From Alligator mississippiensis (Eukaryota > Chordata > Crocodylia > Alligatoridae), in contig NC_081832.1 in NCBI RefSeq assembly GCF_030867095.1, positions 35,287,756-35,351,755 on the forward strand: a stretch of DNA of 64,000 nt, in the 5' to 3' direction. Both the position numbers and the translations under genes were made by a program. Shown here piece after piece: positions 1 through 12,056 of the stretch. Within the stretch, counting starts at the first letter, position 1; every line of letters starts with the position of its first letter. The notes under the pieces were generated by a model. That model worked only from the letters and a program-made list of their open reading frames with translations. It ran no database searches and was not told the origin of the DNA.

Positions 1-2335
1 ATCATCTTGCTTGCATTATGTCATGGTGCAGCGTGCCCAGAGATGGCCGTGATGCCCATAGGGCTCCATGACCATGGCAGGTCTGCCCTGCGGGCATCTT
101 CTAATCTTGCCTGCTGCATCTTATTGGTAAAAACAGTAAGAAGGGAGGTTGTCCATGAGTTTGTGCAGCCATAGTCCTGTTGAACCCTACTAAACCCTGC
201 GAGTTCTTAGACCCCTTGCCAGGTCCTGCTCTAAGTCGGTGCCTCACGGCACACTTTAAGCTTTATGAGCTAGATGCATGGCTCCAAAACCTCCCCTTTA
301 CCACACCCCAAGCCTTTCGGATGGTATACGAATATTGCTCCCTCTGTTGGGGTCTCAGCCTACTCAGCCTCCGCCCCTGTTATGTAACTAAGCCTTCTAG
401 CCTAGACCCACTATGTTAGGCCTGGCTTTGAGGCACTAGCTGTAATCAGGCTCCTCTCATCACTGGTATCCTGGTCCTCATCTGCTGTACCCTGCTGGCA
501 CTGGGCTCTCCACAATCATGTGCCCCCATCTGGGCACTAATGAGGCCTCCAAACCTCCCCTTTAAGCCTCACCCCAAACTTACAGTGCAAATGACAACAT
601 AAACATAAGCCCCTGGGCTATAACGCAATAATAACGATGGAGGCCACACACAGCCCCTTTAAGAAGGCAAACTTCTCCCCGAGCATTGTGTGCCTCCTAC
701 CCCTGGGTACCTTATAAGCTCCTTGACCCCTATTAGTCTTGCAGGCAGCCAAACGTCTCTGAATAGTTTCTTCATGAAGAAGCACTTTCCCCTGGCAGCT
801 GCCAGAGAACTAACCCCTGCCAGCCCCAGCCCTAGGGCTTGTATGTGCCCAGGGCCCTGCCTCCTCCCAGTCAGCTGACCGTGTACAGGTGCCAGCTAAT
901 TCCCTCATTATTAGCCTACTGCCCAGGCAACCTGCAGCTGTGGTGCTCTGCCTAGCTCATAGGCCTCTCTGGATAGGCTGCTTCTGCCCTTTAAGGAACA
1001 GGCGTGTCTTAGTGTCCTTTGACACAGAAAATAAGAGTAATATTACTGTGTATCAATCAAATTTGCCCATTATTGAATGGAAGAAGTTGTGGTCGGTCTG
1101 AGGGTTTGAGTCCTCCCAAGAACAAGGTATCAGGACTGGGTCTTAAATCCACTGCCAACAGGGGAAAGGGAGAGGGAAGAAGAAAAGGCAAATTTAAGTC
1201 AACCACCTGAAAAGTTAGATTCTATAAATGGAAAGTTATAACAAAATTATAATTTTCCATGTATAGAATCTAATTACTGGGGGGTTGACTTAAATTCAAA
1301 AGTTGTCTTGGATATGGATAAATATAGTAGTATTATTTTTCTTTTTTGAGGAGTAGTCACACGGTTAACATTTGAGAGAGATACCTTTTAGACTAGCCAC
1401 AGAATTCTTTTACTGTATCATCCTTTATTTTATCATTGCTGCTTTTGTACTCTATTATGTTTTATACCACCATTGTCGCAAGACCTCCTAAAAGTGGCAG
1501 AGGTATCAAATCCTTTATCAGAGCATCTGAGGACTATCATTAGAGTGTATCCCATTTTTTTGTATGTTAAGGTGAGTTTAATCTTTTCTTAACTCCTCCT
1601 CCCCTCTGTACTTTCTCCCTATTAACAGTACTTTTCCCACCACATCCAAATACATTTTTAATGCAAATTTACTATATAAAAGATTAGCATTTGTTCAATT
1701 TACACAGGAATCATCCAGTCGGAAACATGTTTAATCCCACAAATCAATTGCAACAAGAACATGGAGCCCAGGGAGGCATGCTCCCAGTCTCCATGATCTT
1801 GCTGCCCAGTACGACTGACACTGTGTTACACATGAACCAGGCCAGTTCCTCCAGCACCTAAGCAGCCATACTACAGCCTACTGAGCATGCCTGGTATTCT
1901 GGGTAAACACAGAATTGGTTATATGAATGAAAATGGTCAAGTTTTGGAACTCTGTACAAAAAAAATCTACGCGTAACAAACATCTACTTCACTGAGAAAA
2001 ATCACAAGACAGACACTGCAGAAACATCCAAGATCAGGGCATTGGCACCAATTAGATCTACTACTGACCAGGCACCATCACCTGAAAGAAATCCTGCACA
2101 CAAGGTCTTACCACAGTCCTGACTATGACACTAACCATGCTGTAGTCTGCTGCAAAGTCAGAATCAATGCCAAAAAAAGATCTGCCACAGCACAACTACC
2201 AAAACTTTATACTCAGATTGAGTATAATGATGTAGAAAGATGTGAACTATTCAGTGAAGAAGGTGTGAAAGCAAGTTTACCTAACAACTCAGCCAGGGAA
2301 GCTTGGGAAAGCTTATAGACTAACATGTCTATAAT
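1..2335. other. SAMHD1 intron 2 (or further downstream), no gene recognised
   Basis: No exon was recognised. Short open frames at 180-419, 690-878 and 889-1101 show no family resemblance. The CT-rich segment at about 180-1000 may be an old LTR or other repeat, but I cannot name it. A hairpin relic at 1190-1301 is listed separately. Confidence 0.4.
1190..1301. repeat. Long imperfect hairpin, repeat-derived
   Basis: Two inverted arms of about 50 bp around a five-base loop. The left arm starts AATTTAAGTCAACC and contains TTAGATTCTATA; the right arm is its near-complete reverse complement, ending GGTTGACTTAAATT. The same TTAGATTCTATA core and pairing recur at 8849-8945, and a related design occurs inside the TA-flanked element at 29720-30465. 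Confidence 0.7.
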
Positions 2336-3930
2336 GCTGACTTTCTGAAGGAACATCTTGAGAAGCTGGATACCTTCAAGTCAGCCGGCCCTGACAATCG
2401 TCACCCCAGGGTACTCAAGGAGCTGGCGAGCATCATAGCCCAGCCTCTAGCACGGATCTTTGAAAACTCTTGGCGCTCTGGTGTAGTGCCCGAAGACTGG
2501 AAGAAGGCCAATGTGGTGCCTATCTTCAAGAAAGGGAGGAAAGTGGATCTGGCTAACTATAGGCCCATCAGCTTGACTTCTATCCCGGGGAAGATCTTAG
2601 AAAAGTTTATTAAAGAGGCCATCCTTAATGGACTGGCCGACGTCAACATCTTAAGGGATAGCCAGCACGGGTTTCTTGCGGGTAGGTCTTGCTTGACCAA
2701 TCTCATTTCCTTCTACGACCAGGTGACCTATCACCTGGACAAGGGAGAAGAGATTGATGTCATGTATCTTGACTTCAAAAAAGCCTTCGATCTGGTGTCC
2801 CATGATCGCCTCTTGGAGAAACTGGCCAATTGTCGCCTTGGGTCCTCCACGATCCACTGGCTGGAAAATTGGCTCCGGGGTCACACCCAGAGGGTAGTAA
2901 TTGATGGAAGTCACTCATCATGGTGTCCTGTGACCAGTGGGGTCCCCCCCAAGGTTCTGTCCTTGGACCCATACTGTTCAACATCTTCATTAATGATGAG
3001 GACACTGGAGTCAGAAGCGGACTGGCCAAGTTCACCGATGACACCAAACTTTGGGGCAAAGCATCCACACCAGAAGATAGGCGGGTGATCCAGGCTGACC
3101 AGGACAGGCTCAGCAAGTGGGCGGACGAGAATCTGATGGTTTTCAACGCCGATAAATGCAAGGTTCTCCACCTTGGGAAAAAAAACCCGCAGCATCCTTA
3201 TAGGCTCGGCAGTGCTATGTTAGCTAGCACTATGGAAGAAAGAGACTTGGGGGTCATCATTGACCACAAGATGAACATGAGCCTGCAACGCGATGCGGTG
3301 GCTAGTAAAGGGACCAAAACGCTGGCTTGCATCCATAGATGCTTCTCAAGCAAATCCTGGGACGTCATTCTCCCCCTGTACTCGGCCTTAGTGAGGCCGC
3401 AGCTGGAGTACTGCGTCCAGTTTTGGGCTCCACAATTCAAAAAGGATGTGGAGAAGCTTGAGAGAGTCCAGAGAAGAGCCACGCGCATGATCAGAGGTCA
3501 GGGAAGCAGACCCTACGATGACAGGCTGAGAGCCCTGGGGCTCTTTAGCCTGAAAAAGTGCAGGCTCAGAGGTGATCTGATGGCCACCTACAAGTTTATC
3601 AGGGGTGACCACCAGTATCTGGGGGAACGTTTGTTCACCAGAGCGCCCCTAGGGATGACGAGGTCGAATGGTCACAAACTACTACAAGACCGTTTCAGGC
3701 TGGACATAAGGAAGAATTTCTTTACTGTCCGAGCCCCCAAGGTCTGGAACAGCCTGCCACCGGAGGTGGTTCAAGCGCCTACATTGAACACCTTCAGGAT
3801 GAAACTGTATGCTTATCTTGCTGGGATCCTATGACCCCAGCTGACTTCCTGCCCTTTGGGCAGGGGGCTGGACTCAATGATCTTCCAAGGTCCCTTCCAG
3901 CCCTAATGTCTATGAAATCTATGTATCCAT
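2336..3930 (+). mobile_element. CR1 LINE, 5'-truncated, reverse transcriptase frameshifted
   Basis: The 3' part of a CR1 non-LTR retrotransposon. The first frame (2486-2940) has NVVPIFKKGRK, NYRPISLTS and YLDFKKAFDLVSH (RT motif A). After a frameshift near 2946, in a C run, the second frame (to 3834) has PQGSVLGPILFN (motif B) and FTDDTKLWG, where CR1 normally has FADD, then the C-terminal FFTVRAPKVWNSLP. The 3' UTR ends near 3930 with TCTATGAAATCTATG, the usual CR1 tail type. The frameshift and the A-to-T change in the catalytic box mark it as dead. Confidence 0.93.
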
Positions 3931-4988
3931 TTAACACCAACTAGGGCTCTGAGTCTGAAGGCCAGTCAACAGTTCTGCTGCAGTTCCTACATTGGTTCTC
4001 CTGGTTCCTGACTTTATTTCTGGACTTCAGCTTTGTATTTCCCTGAGATTCTGTTTCCTGGTTCCTGACCCTGATTCAGCTCAGTTTCTGGACTTTGCCC
4101 AGTGGGTTGTCCCCTACATTGGTGCTTGGTATCTGACCCCCAGATCCTGACCCTGATTTGTGCCACTGACTCTACTTCTGGATTTCCCTCTGGCTTTGGT
4201 ATATGGGTCCTTCCCTTTGATGCAGTCCCCCAGTCTTACTTTCGTCTGGCCTAATGGTTAGGCTGCTGACACATCTGTGCCTAGGTCCCTTACACATATT
4301 CATTTCTCCTTTCTAACAGACAAACATTTTTCTAGGATGGTTTAAAGAGATATAATTCTGCTTTTAGCTAGGGTTCAGAATCTATGATTTCAAGGCCCTT
4401 TCAAAGCCCCGCTTCATTATTTTATAATAGTTGTGACTGTTATGTATTCTGCCCCATTGCAAAATTACCCTCAATGTTCTCAGAAAAACAATGACATAAG
4501 TAACATTATATTCTCCCCATCCATTTTTAGCTGTTCAAAATCCGACTTCAAATAACTGTTTTTATACAGAGTACACATATTTCATATCACTCCCTAACAC
4601 ACCAAACTACCATTTTTAACTTAAATTGTCACCCTTCATGTGAATACCTAATCTTGTACAACAGCAAACAACAGGTAAACTGAACTGAACAAGACTACAT
4701 GAAATCTCACACGTTAAAACGTCTATTAAATCACCTACTTATTCTCATAACTTTCCAAGAAAAGTATTAGAACTTTGTCAGTGTTAGTGGAAGACAGAAC
4801 TAAGATAACCACTGTACATAGAGCGTATTTACTAGAATACAAGATGGGATCCCTCCCCAGTCAACATGGGGAAAAAAGCTCCTTCTCTTACAATCACATA
4901 CAAGGAAATCTCATTAAATACATGGTCTATCATTAAACTGCTGCCAAAAGCAGCATATACTCAGTAATGAAAACCAATTATCTTAGAA
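3931..4988. other. Unassigned intronic sequence
   Basis: 3960-4310 is pyrimidine-rich with diverged repeats of TGGTTCCTGACCCTGATT, possibly an old LTR fragment; similar wording recurs at 37430-37690. 4311-4988 is AT-rich without recognised features. Confidence 0.35.
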
Positions 4989-5850
4989 ATCATAGAGAAG
5001 TTGGGCTGGAAGGCACCTCAAAAAGTCATCTAGTCCAGGGGTTCCCAACCTTTTTATGCTGCGGACTGGCAAACTATCTCATTTACATATTTAAAAGTGA
5101 TTTACATATTTACATTTAATTTTTAGGGTGGTGGTGGGGTTGCGAGGATTGGATCAGGTTGGGGCACCAGGAGACCCTGCAGGGGAGGGGGCTGTGCAGG
5201 CGATGGCCTGGGTGGACCCAGCTGGGGCTGCCTGGGAAGAAGGGGCTCTGCTGCCTTTCCTAAGATCAAGCAGCAGAGCCGCCGTCCTGTCTTCTGCCCT
5301 GGGCATTTCCCCACCCGCATCCCCCCACTCCCAGCCATGGGTGGGGCTGGGGGGTCCTGCCCAGCCTGGCACAGGCCCTGATGCACGTGCAGTGCCTCAC
5401 CAGGTACAGCCATGGTGGTGGGAGCAAGACAGGGAGCACAGAGCCAGCTGCCTCGCCACACAGCTTTAACCCCACACAGTACACGTGAATGCCGGCAGCA
5501 GAAGCCACAACCCGGCAGCCAACCCGCGGCGGCCCCATACCGGGCCATGGCCCGGTGGTTGGGACCCCTCGTGAATGACTGGTGCATCCTGAGACTATGC
5601 GGGGGGGGGCCCCCACGGGCACCATGGCAGCAAGTAGGGACTGCCCACAGCCACTGGCTGCTGCGTCAGCAGCAAGGGGAGGGCAGGTGCAAGTGGTGAC
5701 TGCCTGCAGAAGCTGGCAGTGGCTTTGGCAGCAGCCAATCTCAGGGGGGGCACATGCTCCCCCCCCCCCAAGTCTTCTCTACGCATCACCTATGGAACCC
5801 CTGATCTAGTCCAACCCCTCGCCTGAGGCAGGAAAGGTCTTGCGTCCTAT
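4989..5850 (-). mobile_element. CR1 3' tail interrupted by a hAT element
   Basis: A CR1 3' end on the minus strand (CATAGAGAAGTTGGGCTGGA and following) stops at 5035 and resumes after the inserted element at 5812 with CAACCCCTCGCCTGAGGCAGG-type sequence. The two halves join into one ordinary CR1 tail. Confidence 0.85.
5036..5803. mobile_element. Non-autonomous hAT transposon with perfect 8-bp TSD
   Basis: Terminal inverted repeats CAGGGGTTCC and GGAACCCCTG match over 10 of 10 bases. The flanking 8-bp direct repeat ATCTAGTC (5028-5035 and 5804-5811) is exact, and 8 bp is the hAT target-duplication length. The GC-rich interior has no transposase, and its open frames are chance. It inserted into a CR1 tail, which dates it as younger than that CR1. 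Confidence 0.93.
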
Positions 5851-6699
5851 GCAGGTATTGGAAGTTGATTAAAATGCAGCCAACACAGAGAATGACTATA
5901 AAACACACAGCCCATAATGAGCCAAACTATGGAAACCTTTCTTTCTTTCTTTTTTTGTTGTGGCGTTTAAAAAAAAAAAACCACAAAAAACAAAAAACAC
6001 AGGCAGTTGCTCCCTAGGGTGATCAGGCCTGGAGATACCACAATACTTGGCTGGCACTCAAAAAGGACAAATCAAGCTCCAGCACCCATCCTTGATACCA
6101 AAAACTCTGATGAAAATCTACCACAGAGATCAGTTGGTGTCCCCTTCTGAATAAGATATATGGCCATGCCCGTTAAGTAGAGTCCCCCTCAGCACCGACC
6201 CTTTTTCAAGTCATGATGAGCCACTACACTGCATATATTTCAACTTCCTCTTCACTCCCACAGTTGACCTGTGCCTTTCTTTCTGATGTCCTATGATTCC
6301 TCTTTCTTCCCCAGACTTAAATGTTTGGCCAACATCACCAAACAGACAACCAAACAGCTCACCGAGAATCCCTGTTACCTGCCCTCTCAGCCTGTTGTAT
6401 ATGATTAGAGGTCCTGCCCTCCATGAGGTGCAATCTGACCAGGTTGCCCTGCACCTCATCTGCATAATTCTTGAAGGATCCTGGGATACATGACAAGAAC
6501 ACTCAGCTCCACTTGTGAGTGGGGGGCTAATTAGCATATGCACCTTCTGTCAGTCATGGGGGTAGAAATATATGGAATACACACACATACTGAGCAGTGC
6601 TGAGCTAGGGAGTCACCATGGCTTGAAACACTGTTGACTCTGCTGGGGCCCAGCCTGATTAACCTTATAGTAAATAACAGGCTTTTTGGCTCTGAACTA
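5851..6699. other. Unassigned intronic sequence
   Basis: Contains an A/T tract at about 5938-5990. A minus-strand open frame at 6211-6543 shows no motif I recognise. No exon or repeat could be named. Confidence 0.35.
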
Positions 6700-6797
6700 A
6701 TGATCATCAGGGATCCTGGTTTTCTGTTTAAAAATCCCAAATTTTCTGATTAAAAACAAACAGCTTTGTGTTTTTCCACAATTAAAATGAAACACCA

Positions 6798-6799
<2 letters not shown>

Positions 6800-6841
<42 letters not shown>
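6800..6841. repeat. (CA)n microsatellite
   Basis: About 20 uninterrupted CA units inside the hAT-type element. Confidence 0.98.
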
Positions 6842-6842
<1 letters not shown>

Positions 6843-7112
6843 AGTTGAGCGCTATGTTTTATTGATGTACTTACAATTTTAAAACAATTTGAAAGTCTAC
6901 CAGCGCTTTAATCATATGATAAGTTTTAAGTACCTATGAATTTTGGTGTATGATTTTGAGTTTTTTTTATCATAGAAAATCAGAGCTACCCCTTACCCCT
7001 TTGCTCACCAGGATGTGGGTCCAACTGCGGCTGCCCTCCCCTGCTGCTTTGTGGTGCTGAACAGCCCTGATATGCCAGTGCCTTGCCCTGCCCCTCACTC
7101 CCAGCTCACAGC

Positions 7113-7854
7113 TGTCACAACCAAATTAAGTACTGCCCATGCCACAAGCAAAAAATATATTAATCAAAAACAGTTTTAGTCTACACTAGGTTAACTAAAA
7201 ATTAACTAACAAAAAAATAATAACAGTTTTTTGCTGCGTATATCAAAAAGAGATTTATAACTGCGACACTAACTAGAAATAAAACTCTGTGCTATACATA
7301 AATCATTATAACTGGTCAAAAAAAACAGGGAATAACCATGTAAAACATCACCCTAGTGAAGACCGCTAAATAATTGGCGATTCTAATTAAATTTATGACG
7401 TGGCGAAAAGCAATTGGCTATTACACAAATAAAACCCGTCTTCACTTCCGTGAAGCGGGAAACCTCCGCACACACACCTAAAAAACCTCTGAACGTATGC
7501 GTGAGAGTAACTGACAAATTAATCACTTGTCAGTCTCCCCCGTCTCGACCCAATTCTCAGACGTAAATCAACGACTTGCCGGCCCAACCTTTCTCTCCAT
7601 TTCTCTGCCTGACTGACAAACTCTTATACAGACTGACATATGACCTACACTAAGCAAGTATCTCTGACCTCAGCTATTCACCACCTTAACGGCGTGAATA
7701 AATAAACTTGCTTTACAACCGATAAGTGTCCGCCTAATTAATTCCACTCCAAGCATCACAAATACCCGCTTAACGGCCTTCTAAGGCCCCGGACCCTTAT
7801 CTGCCCGGGTGGGAGTCAGAGAGAGCTGCTGGCCGGCTGCCCTGGGTCCCGACA
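7113..7854 (+). mobile_element. Solo LTR with 5-bp TSD
   Basis: Begins TGTCACAACC and ends CCCGACA, with the 5-bp direct repeat ACAGC on both sides (7108-7112 and 7855-7859). AATAAA occurs twice at 7697-7706, in the position expected of a poly(A) signal before a GC-rich end, so it reads on the plus strand. Its start resembles that of the LTR at 8982 (TGTCATAACC). No internal retroviral or gypsy sequence adjoins it, so it is a recombined solo LTR. Confidence 0.82.
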
Positions 7855-8601
7855 ACAGCCCTCCAGCCCTGCTGGTGCCCCTCACTTCTGGCCCACAGGC
7901 CTCCTACCCCCAGCCCCTGCAGTGTGTGAGGGGAATGGGATAGGTTTGTAAGAAGGGAGAGGGGGCTGGGTAACATGTGGGAGGCTGGGAGGGGGCACAG
8001 GCAACATGGAGGCAAGGCTAGAGAGGGCATGTGTCCCCCCAGACTGTGCTCACAGAGTATGGGGCTGCAGCCAGGACAGAACAGCTCTGGGCAGGAGCTG
8101 CGAGGCGCCCAGTGGGCAGGACTGTCACGCTGCCATGGCCTCCAAGGTGAGGCAGTCCCTGCCCACCTGGCAGCAGTGGGGGGCACAAAAGAGCCACATC
8201 TTGGCAGCCATGGCAGTGCGGTGCTCCCTCCCATACCAGGTTCTGCCCAGAGCTGGTCCTGCCTGGCTGCAGCCCCACACCCCGCTGTGGGCACAGAAAT
8301 CTTAAGCACATGCCCCCCCACTCCGCAACATGTCCCCTGGGACTGCAGCTCTGTAATGCATCCCCTGGGCTCCCTCCCCTCCTCACCCGCATAGACTTGC
8401 CCAGAGGAAACTGCTCTCCACTGCTGCTTGGCCACCACACACACGGCACTCTCTCCCTCCCCTGCTCCCTGCAACCCCAAGTAGTTCCTTGCAGGCTGGA
8501 ACTCTGCCATCCTGCAAGGTTTCCCATGGTTTTTCCCGTTACAAAGAGAAGACACGTGTTTTCCCCCATAAAAAGAGAAAATCTGGATCCTTGATTATCA
8601 T

Positions 8602-8981
8602 GCATAGTTTGTCCTGTATACAAAGGTGCTTCTTAAAGGTAGTACCTGTACTAAAACTTGCACCAATTTGAAAAGAAAAATAAAATGCATCAGTTCATCT
8701 GTCAGTGTTTTAATTTTTTTCTCTTGTCTCCTTGTGCTCAGGGAGACCCGAGTCTGACAGTAGGGAGGAAGGGGCAAAGGACAAGGGGCTACCTAGCCAC
8801 CGCCTAGATTTATTGTCCCTGCTGTAGGAGTGGGAAAGGGACAATTTCAAGGCAAATCCCCAACAATTAGATTCTATACCTGGAAAATTAAAACAAATTT
8901 ATAACATTTCCATTTACAGAATCTAATTGTTGGAGGGGATTGTCTTATAATCAGAGTTATACCACATTTACTTGAATATGA
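8602..8981. other. Intronic sequence with hairpin relic
   Basis: No exon seen. Contains the hairpin described at 8849-8945 and the 5-bp target TATGA of the adjoining LTR at 8977-8981. Confidence 0.4.
8849..8945. repeat. Hairpin relic with TTAGATTCTATA core
   Basis: Inverted arms of about 45 bp. The left arm contains CAACAATTAGATTCTATA, and the right arm carries its complement followed by a CCTC insertion relative to it. The core and architecture are the same as at 1190-1301, so both are probably ends of one transposon family. Confidence 0.7.
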
Positions 8982-9634
8982 TGTCATAACCCAGTGAGTT
9001 TGGTGCCTCGGCACTATGGAATTTTCTTGACACACGAGAGCCTCTTGCAAAGCGAGGGTTTTTGCTGCATAAAGAACCCGCGTGCAGGAGAGAGTTCCCG
9101 CCACTTTGCAGCTGTCTTTGCAGGATGCATTTTCTCTTTGCAGCACAAAAATGCACGGTGCAAAGAGTTCCCGCCATTCGGATGCAAATTCATGCCCCGC
9201 AATTGGCTAGTGCTAAATTATTCACACGTGGCGGCCAGTAATTGGCTTGCTGGCCGTTTAAAAATTAGTGCGACTTCCGCCCAAGTCGAAGAGCTTTGAG
9301 CACGCTGCAGAGTGCCTCTTAGAGATCCGACTTGCGGCTAGCTGATCGATAGACTGATCACCTATCGATCCCTCTTCCCGTCGCCAAACGCAGTCCCAGA
9401 CGTACCCTTTTCCCGCCGGCTTGAATTACGGACGAGTTTACTGGCATTGGCCTCGCCAGCTGGAGCAACTCACATTGTTGTCCAGACGACCGAACCGTTT
9501 CCGTCGCAGCCACCCACGACGTAAGTAAAGTTTTTTGCAACCATTAAGCTTTGTCAGCCTCTCTATTCACCAGCCCGCCCTGACAAACGGGTAAATTCTG
9601 AATCACCTCGAGTCGGTTCAGCCCGGCCGAGACA
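8982..9634 (+). mobile_element. Solo LTR with 5-bp TSD, next to SAMHD1 exon 2
   Basis: Begins TGTCATAACC and ends CCGAGACA, flanked by TATGA at 8977-8981 and 9635-9639 (exact). A TTTAAAA near 9258 could serve as a TATA-like box. It is CpG-richer than its surroundings. The LTR ends about 170 bp from SAMHD1 exon 2. No coding region is attached. Orientation is assigned weakly, from the TATA-like box. Confidence 0.85.
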
Positions 9635-9802
9635 TATGAAACATTCATTGATTTGCTTTTATTTAAGAGGCATACAAAAGACAACTAAACAAAGTCAATG
9701 AGAAATAAAGGCATCCTTATAATTAAAATAATGAAAGTCCTCCAACAGAAAAGCTGACAAAAATTTTATACATGTTACTACATAAATTAAAGAAGTTCTT
9801 AC

Positions 9803-9869
9803 CCAATTCCCAGGTTTTCAAGATCAGATTTAGTGAGGGAAGGCAGCACTGACCCAGTGATTTGATTTT
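9803..9869 (-). CDS. SAMHD1: SAMHD1 exon 2 (second part of SAM domain)
   Basis: A 67-bp exon between CCTTAG and GG|GTAAGA. Joined to the phase-1 G of exon 1 it reads ENQITGSVLPSLTKSDLENL and then GIG (last codon split). This corresponds to human [21 protein letters not shown], the helices that complete the SAM domain. As far as I recall, the length and the phases (1 in, 2 out) agree with the human exon. Intron 1 is about 9.3 kb and almost filled by the foldback structure. The following exon (human SLGERKKLL) was searched for by eye to the left and not found, so it probably lies outside the window. Confidence 0.88.
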
Positions 9870-10869
9870 CTAAGGAGTTAAAGAACAATAATTATTTCTT
9901 GGCTTTTTGACAGGCATTTAAACTTTGAAAATATATTATAATTAGAACATTTAAGTGTTGCTCCTTTCAGCATTTAAATTAGCAACATAATCCCAATCTC
10001 CCAACAAGTCCAGATTCTACAAATGAGCCACAAAGTGAAATCTGAGATCATGATATTTGAAACTCAGGTGCCTCCACCTTCTTTAAACTCTCTCCTCTTG
10101 AGGAAAATATCATACTCAAATGCACTAAGATACACAGTCAGCCTCCAGTCAATCAAAGTCTCAACACAAAATTGCCAGGTGAGGTCCAAATGTAAGATTT
10201 TAGTGAAGCTATTTCCTAATCATAATCTAGACATTTTTCTAAATGACTATCATGTTTAATGCAATTTTATCATTTTTACATATTAAATATCCTAACAAAT
10301 TTTATTTCAACAAAAATATTTTTCAAAATATCCCATACATATGCTTGATGTTTTAAATAAACCCGGATTTAAAACAAGATTCTTTTTAAAGATTATCTTG
10401 ATTTTGTATCACGTTTGTGTAAACATATACAAATTGATTTGTTTACACACTCCAGCAAAATACTGTTGAACCGCAATTGGGCAAATGTTTAATCTAAAAA
10501 ATTCTTATTGGAAAACCACAAAAAGCTGAAAATATTCTGCATTTTAGTATTTGAGCCCCAAGCAATCCTGTGGCATCCACATTTAGAAAAAAATTTCAGA
10601 ATTGGTACAACCAACCGTGAGTTTTAGCCCAGAACAGATAAAAATTATAGCCGACCAGGGATTGATGAGGCTGAAATTGGTTGTTTATTCCCAGTTTCTT
10701 TTTCAAAGCTAATCTAGACCAAATAAAAGCTTGTTATTAATGAATTACACATCCCAAAGAGAGAGAATTACACATCATAAACAGAGAGAATTTCATTAGC
10801 TATACAGATGTACTAATTTATATGTAAAGTACAGATCCCTAAATGAAGGTCAGATTAGGATGGGATTAA

Positions 10870-12056
10870 GGGGCAAAACACTTCTTGGGCCACTCCAAAC
10901 TTCCTGTCGATGCCACTGGGGGACTGTCCCAAAGAACTCTGACCATAAGAACTGGCTTTTGGTCTGGGATTATGGCTAGAAGTCCTGTTGGGGCCATTCC
11001 ACAGCATACCTCTGTGGCACTCTCCTGGAGACTGCTGACCAGAGTCTTGCCCTGTCCAGAGCACAGTTTGTCCGTGTCAGGCTGCTAACTGTACTAACAT
11101 TATGTACTAACCCCATGCCTACTGTACTAACTATAATGGCTTGAATAAGGAACTGGCTTTGGGGTTGAGATTATGATTGGAAATTCTTTTTGGGCTGCCC
11201 CACACTATGTCTCTGTGGCACTGGAGGACTCTCCTGGACATCTCTGGACAGGGTCTTGCCTGGCCCAAAGTGCAGTTTGTGCATGCCAGGCTGCCAACTG
11301 ACAATCCCCCCATACCCACTGTACTAAGTATATGGGCTTAAATAAGGAACAAGTTTTGGCTGGGTTTATGGTTGGAAATCTTTTTTGGGCCACCCCATAC
11401 CATGACTCTGTACCACCAGGGGACTCTCCTGAACATCTGTAGCCAGAGACTTGCCCAGCCCAAAGCACAGTTTGGCCATGGCAGCTGACAGCACCCCAGC
11501 CACTGTGCTAAATATATAGACCCAAATGAGGAATTGGATTTGGGGCTGGGATTATAGCTAGAAATCATTCTTGGGCCACCCCATGCCACCGAGGGGCTCT
11601 ACTGGACATCTCTGACTGGAGTCTTGCCTAACCTAAAGCATGGTTCAGCTGTGCCAGGCTGCCAAATGAGGGCCTCCCCGTGCCCACCGTACTAAGCATA
11701 TAGCCTTGAATAAGGAACTGGCATTTGGGCTGAGATTACAGATTGAAATGCTTTCCGGGCCACTTGACACCAAGCCTGTGTGTCACCAGGGAACTTCTCT
11801 GGACATTTCTGACCAGTGTCTTAACGCATTTATGCCGTGCCAAGGTGCCAACTGACAGCCCCCCAGTCACTGTTCTAAGTATAAAGGCTCGAACTAGGAA
11901 CTGGGTTTGGGATGAGATTATGGCTGCAAATCCTCCCTGGGCCACCCTACACTATGCCTCTGTAGCACCAGAGGACACTCCCAGACATCTCTGACCATGG
12001 TCTTACCTGGCCCAAAGCATCGTTTGTTCGTGCCAGGCACCCATCTGACAGTCCCC
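10870..12056 (-). repeat. Reverse arm: about six 190-bp tandem units
   Basis: Units are recognised by the recurring words GCCAGGCTGCCAACTGACAG and GGGATTATGGCTAGAAATC, the latter at about 10958, 11160, 11357, 11542, 11727 and 11909. Units differ by about 15-25% by eye and one is shortened. The open frames here come from the repeats and are not genes. Confidence 0.85.

Larger units (their letters stand above)
6708..8593 (+). mobile_element. hAT-type element with a nested solo LTR
   Basis: The ends are CAGGGATCCTGGTTTTC and the inverted match GAAAATCTGGATCCTTG. The flanking 8-bp repeats are ATGATCAT (6700-6707) and ATTATCAT (8594-8601), one mismatch. Without the inserted LTR it is about 1.1 kb. 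A second copy in the opposite orientation is the element at 30918-36817. No transposase is seen. Open frames at 7797-8623 lie in its GC-rich body and look like chance. Confidence 0.85.

Noticed and set aside
5123..5625. 154- and 119-codon minus-strand frames
   Set aside because: Contained wholly within the hAT element 5036-5803 and its GC-rich interior.
7797..8623. Minus-strand frames of 252 and 201 codons
   Set aside because: GC-rich body of the 6708-8593 element and the 3' end of the nested LTR. No motif, and opposite-strand frames of similar length.
1..9800. SAMHD1 exon 3 and later exons
   Set aside because: Looked on minus for the SLGERKKLL and HVDTMK segments and for suitable splice sites. 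Nothing matched, so they are probably beyond the left edge.
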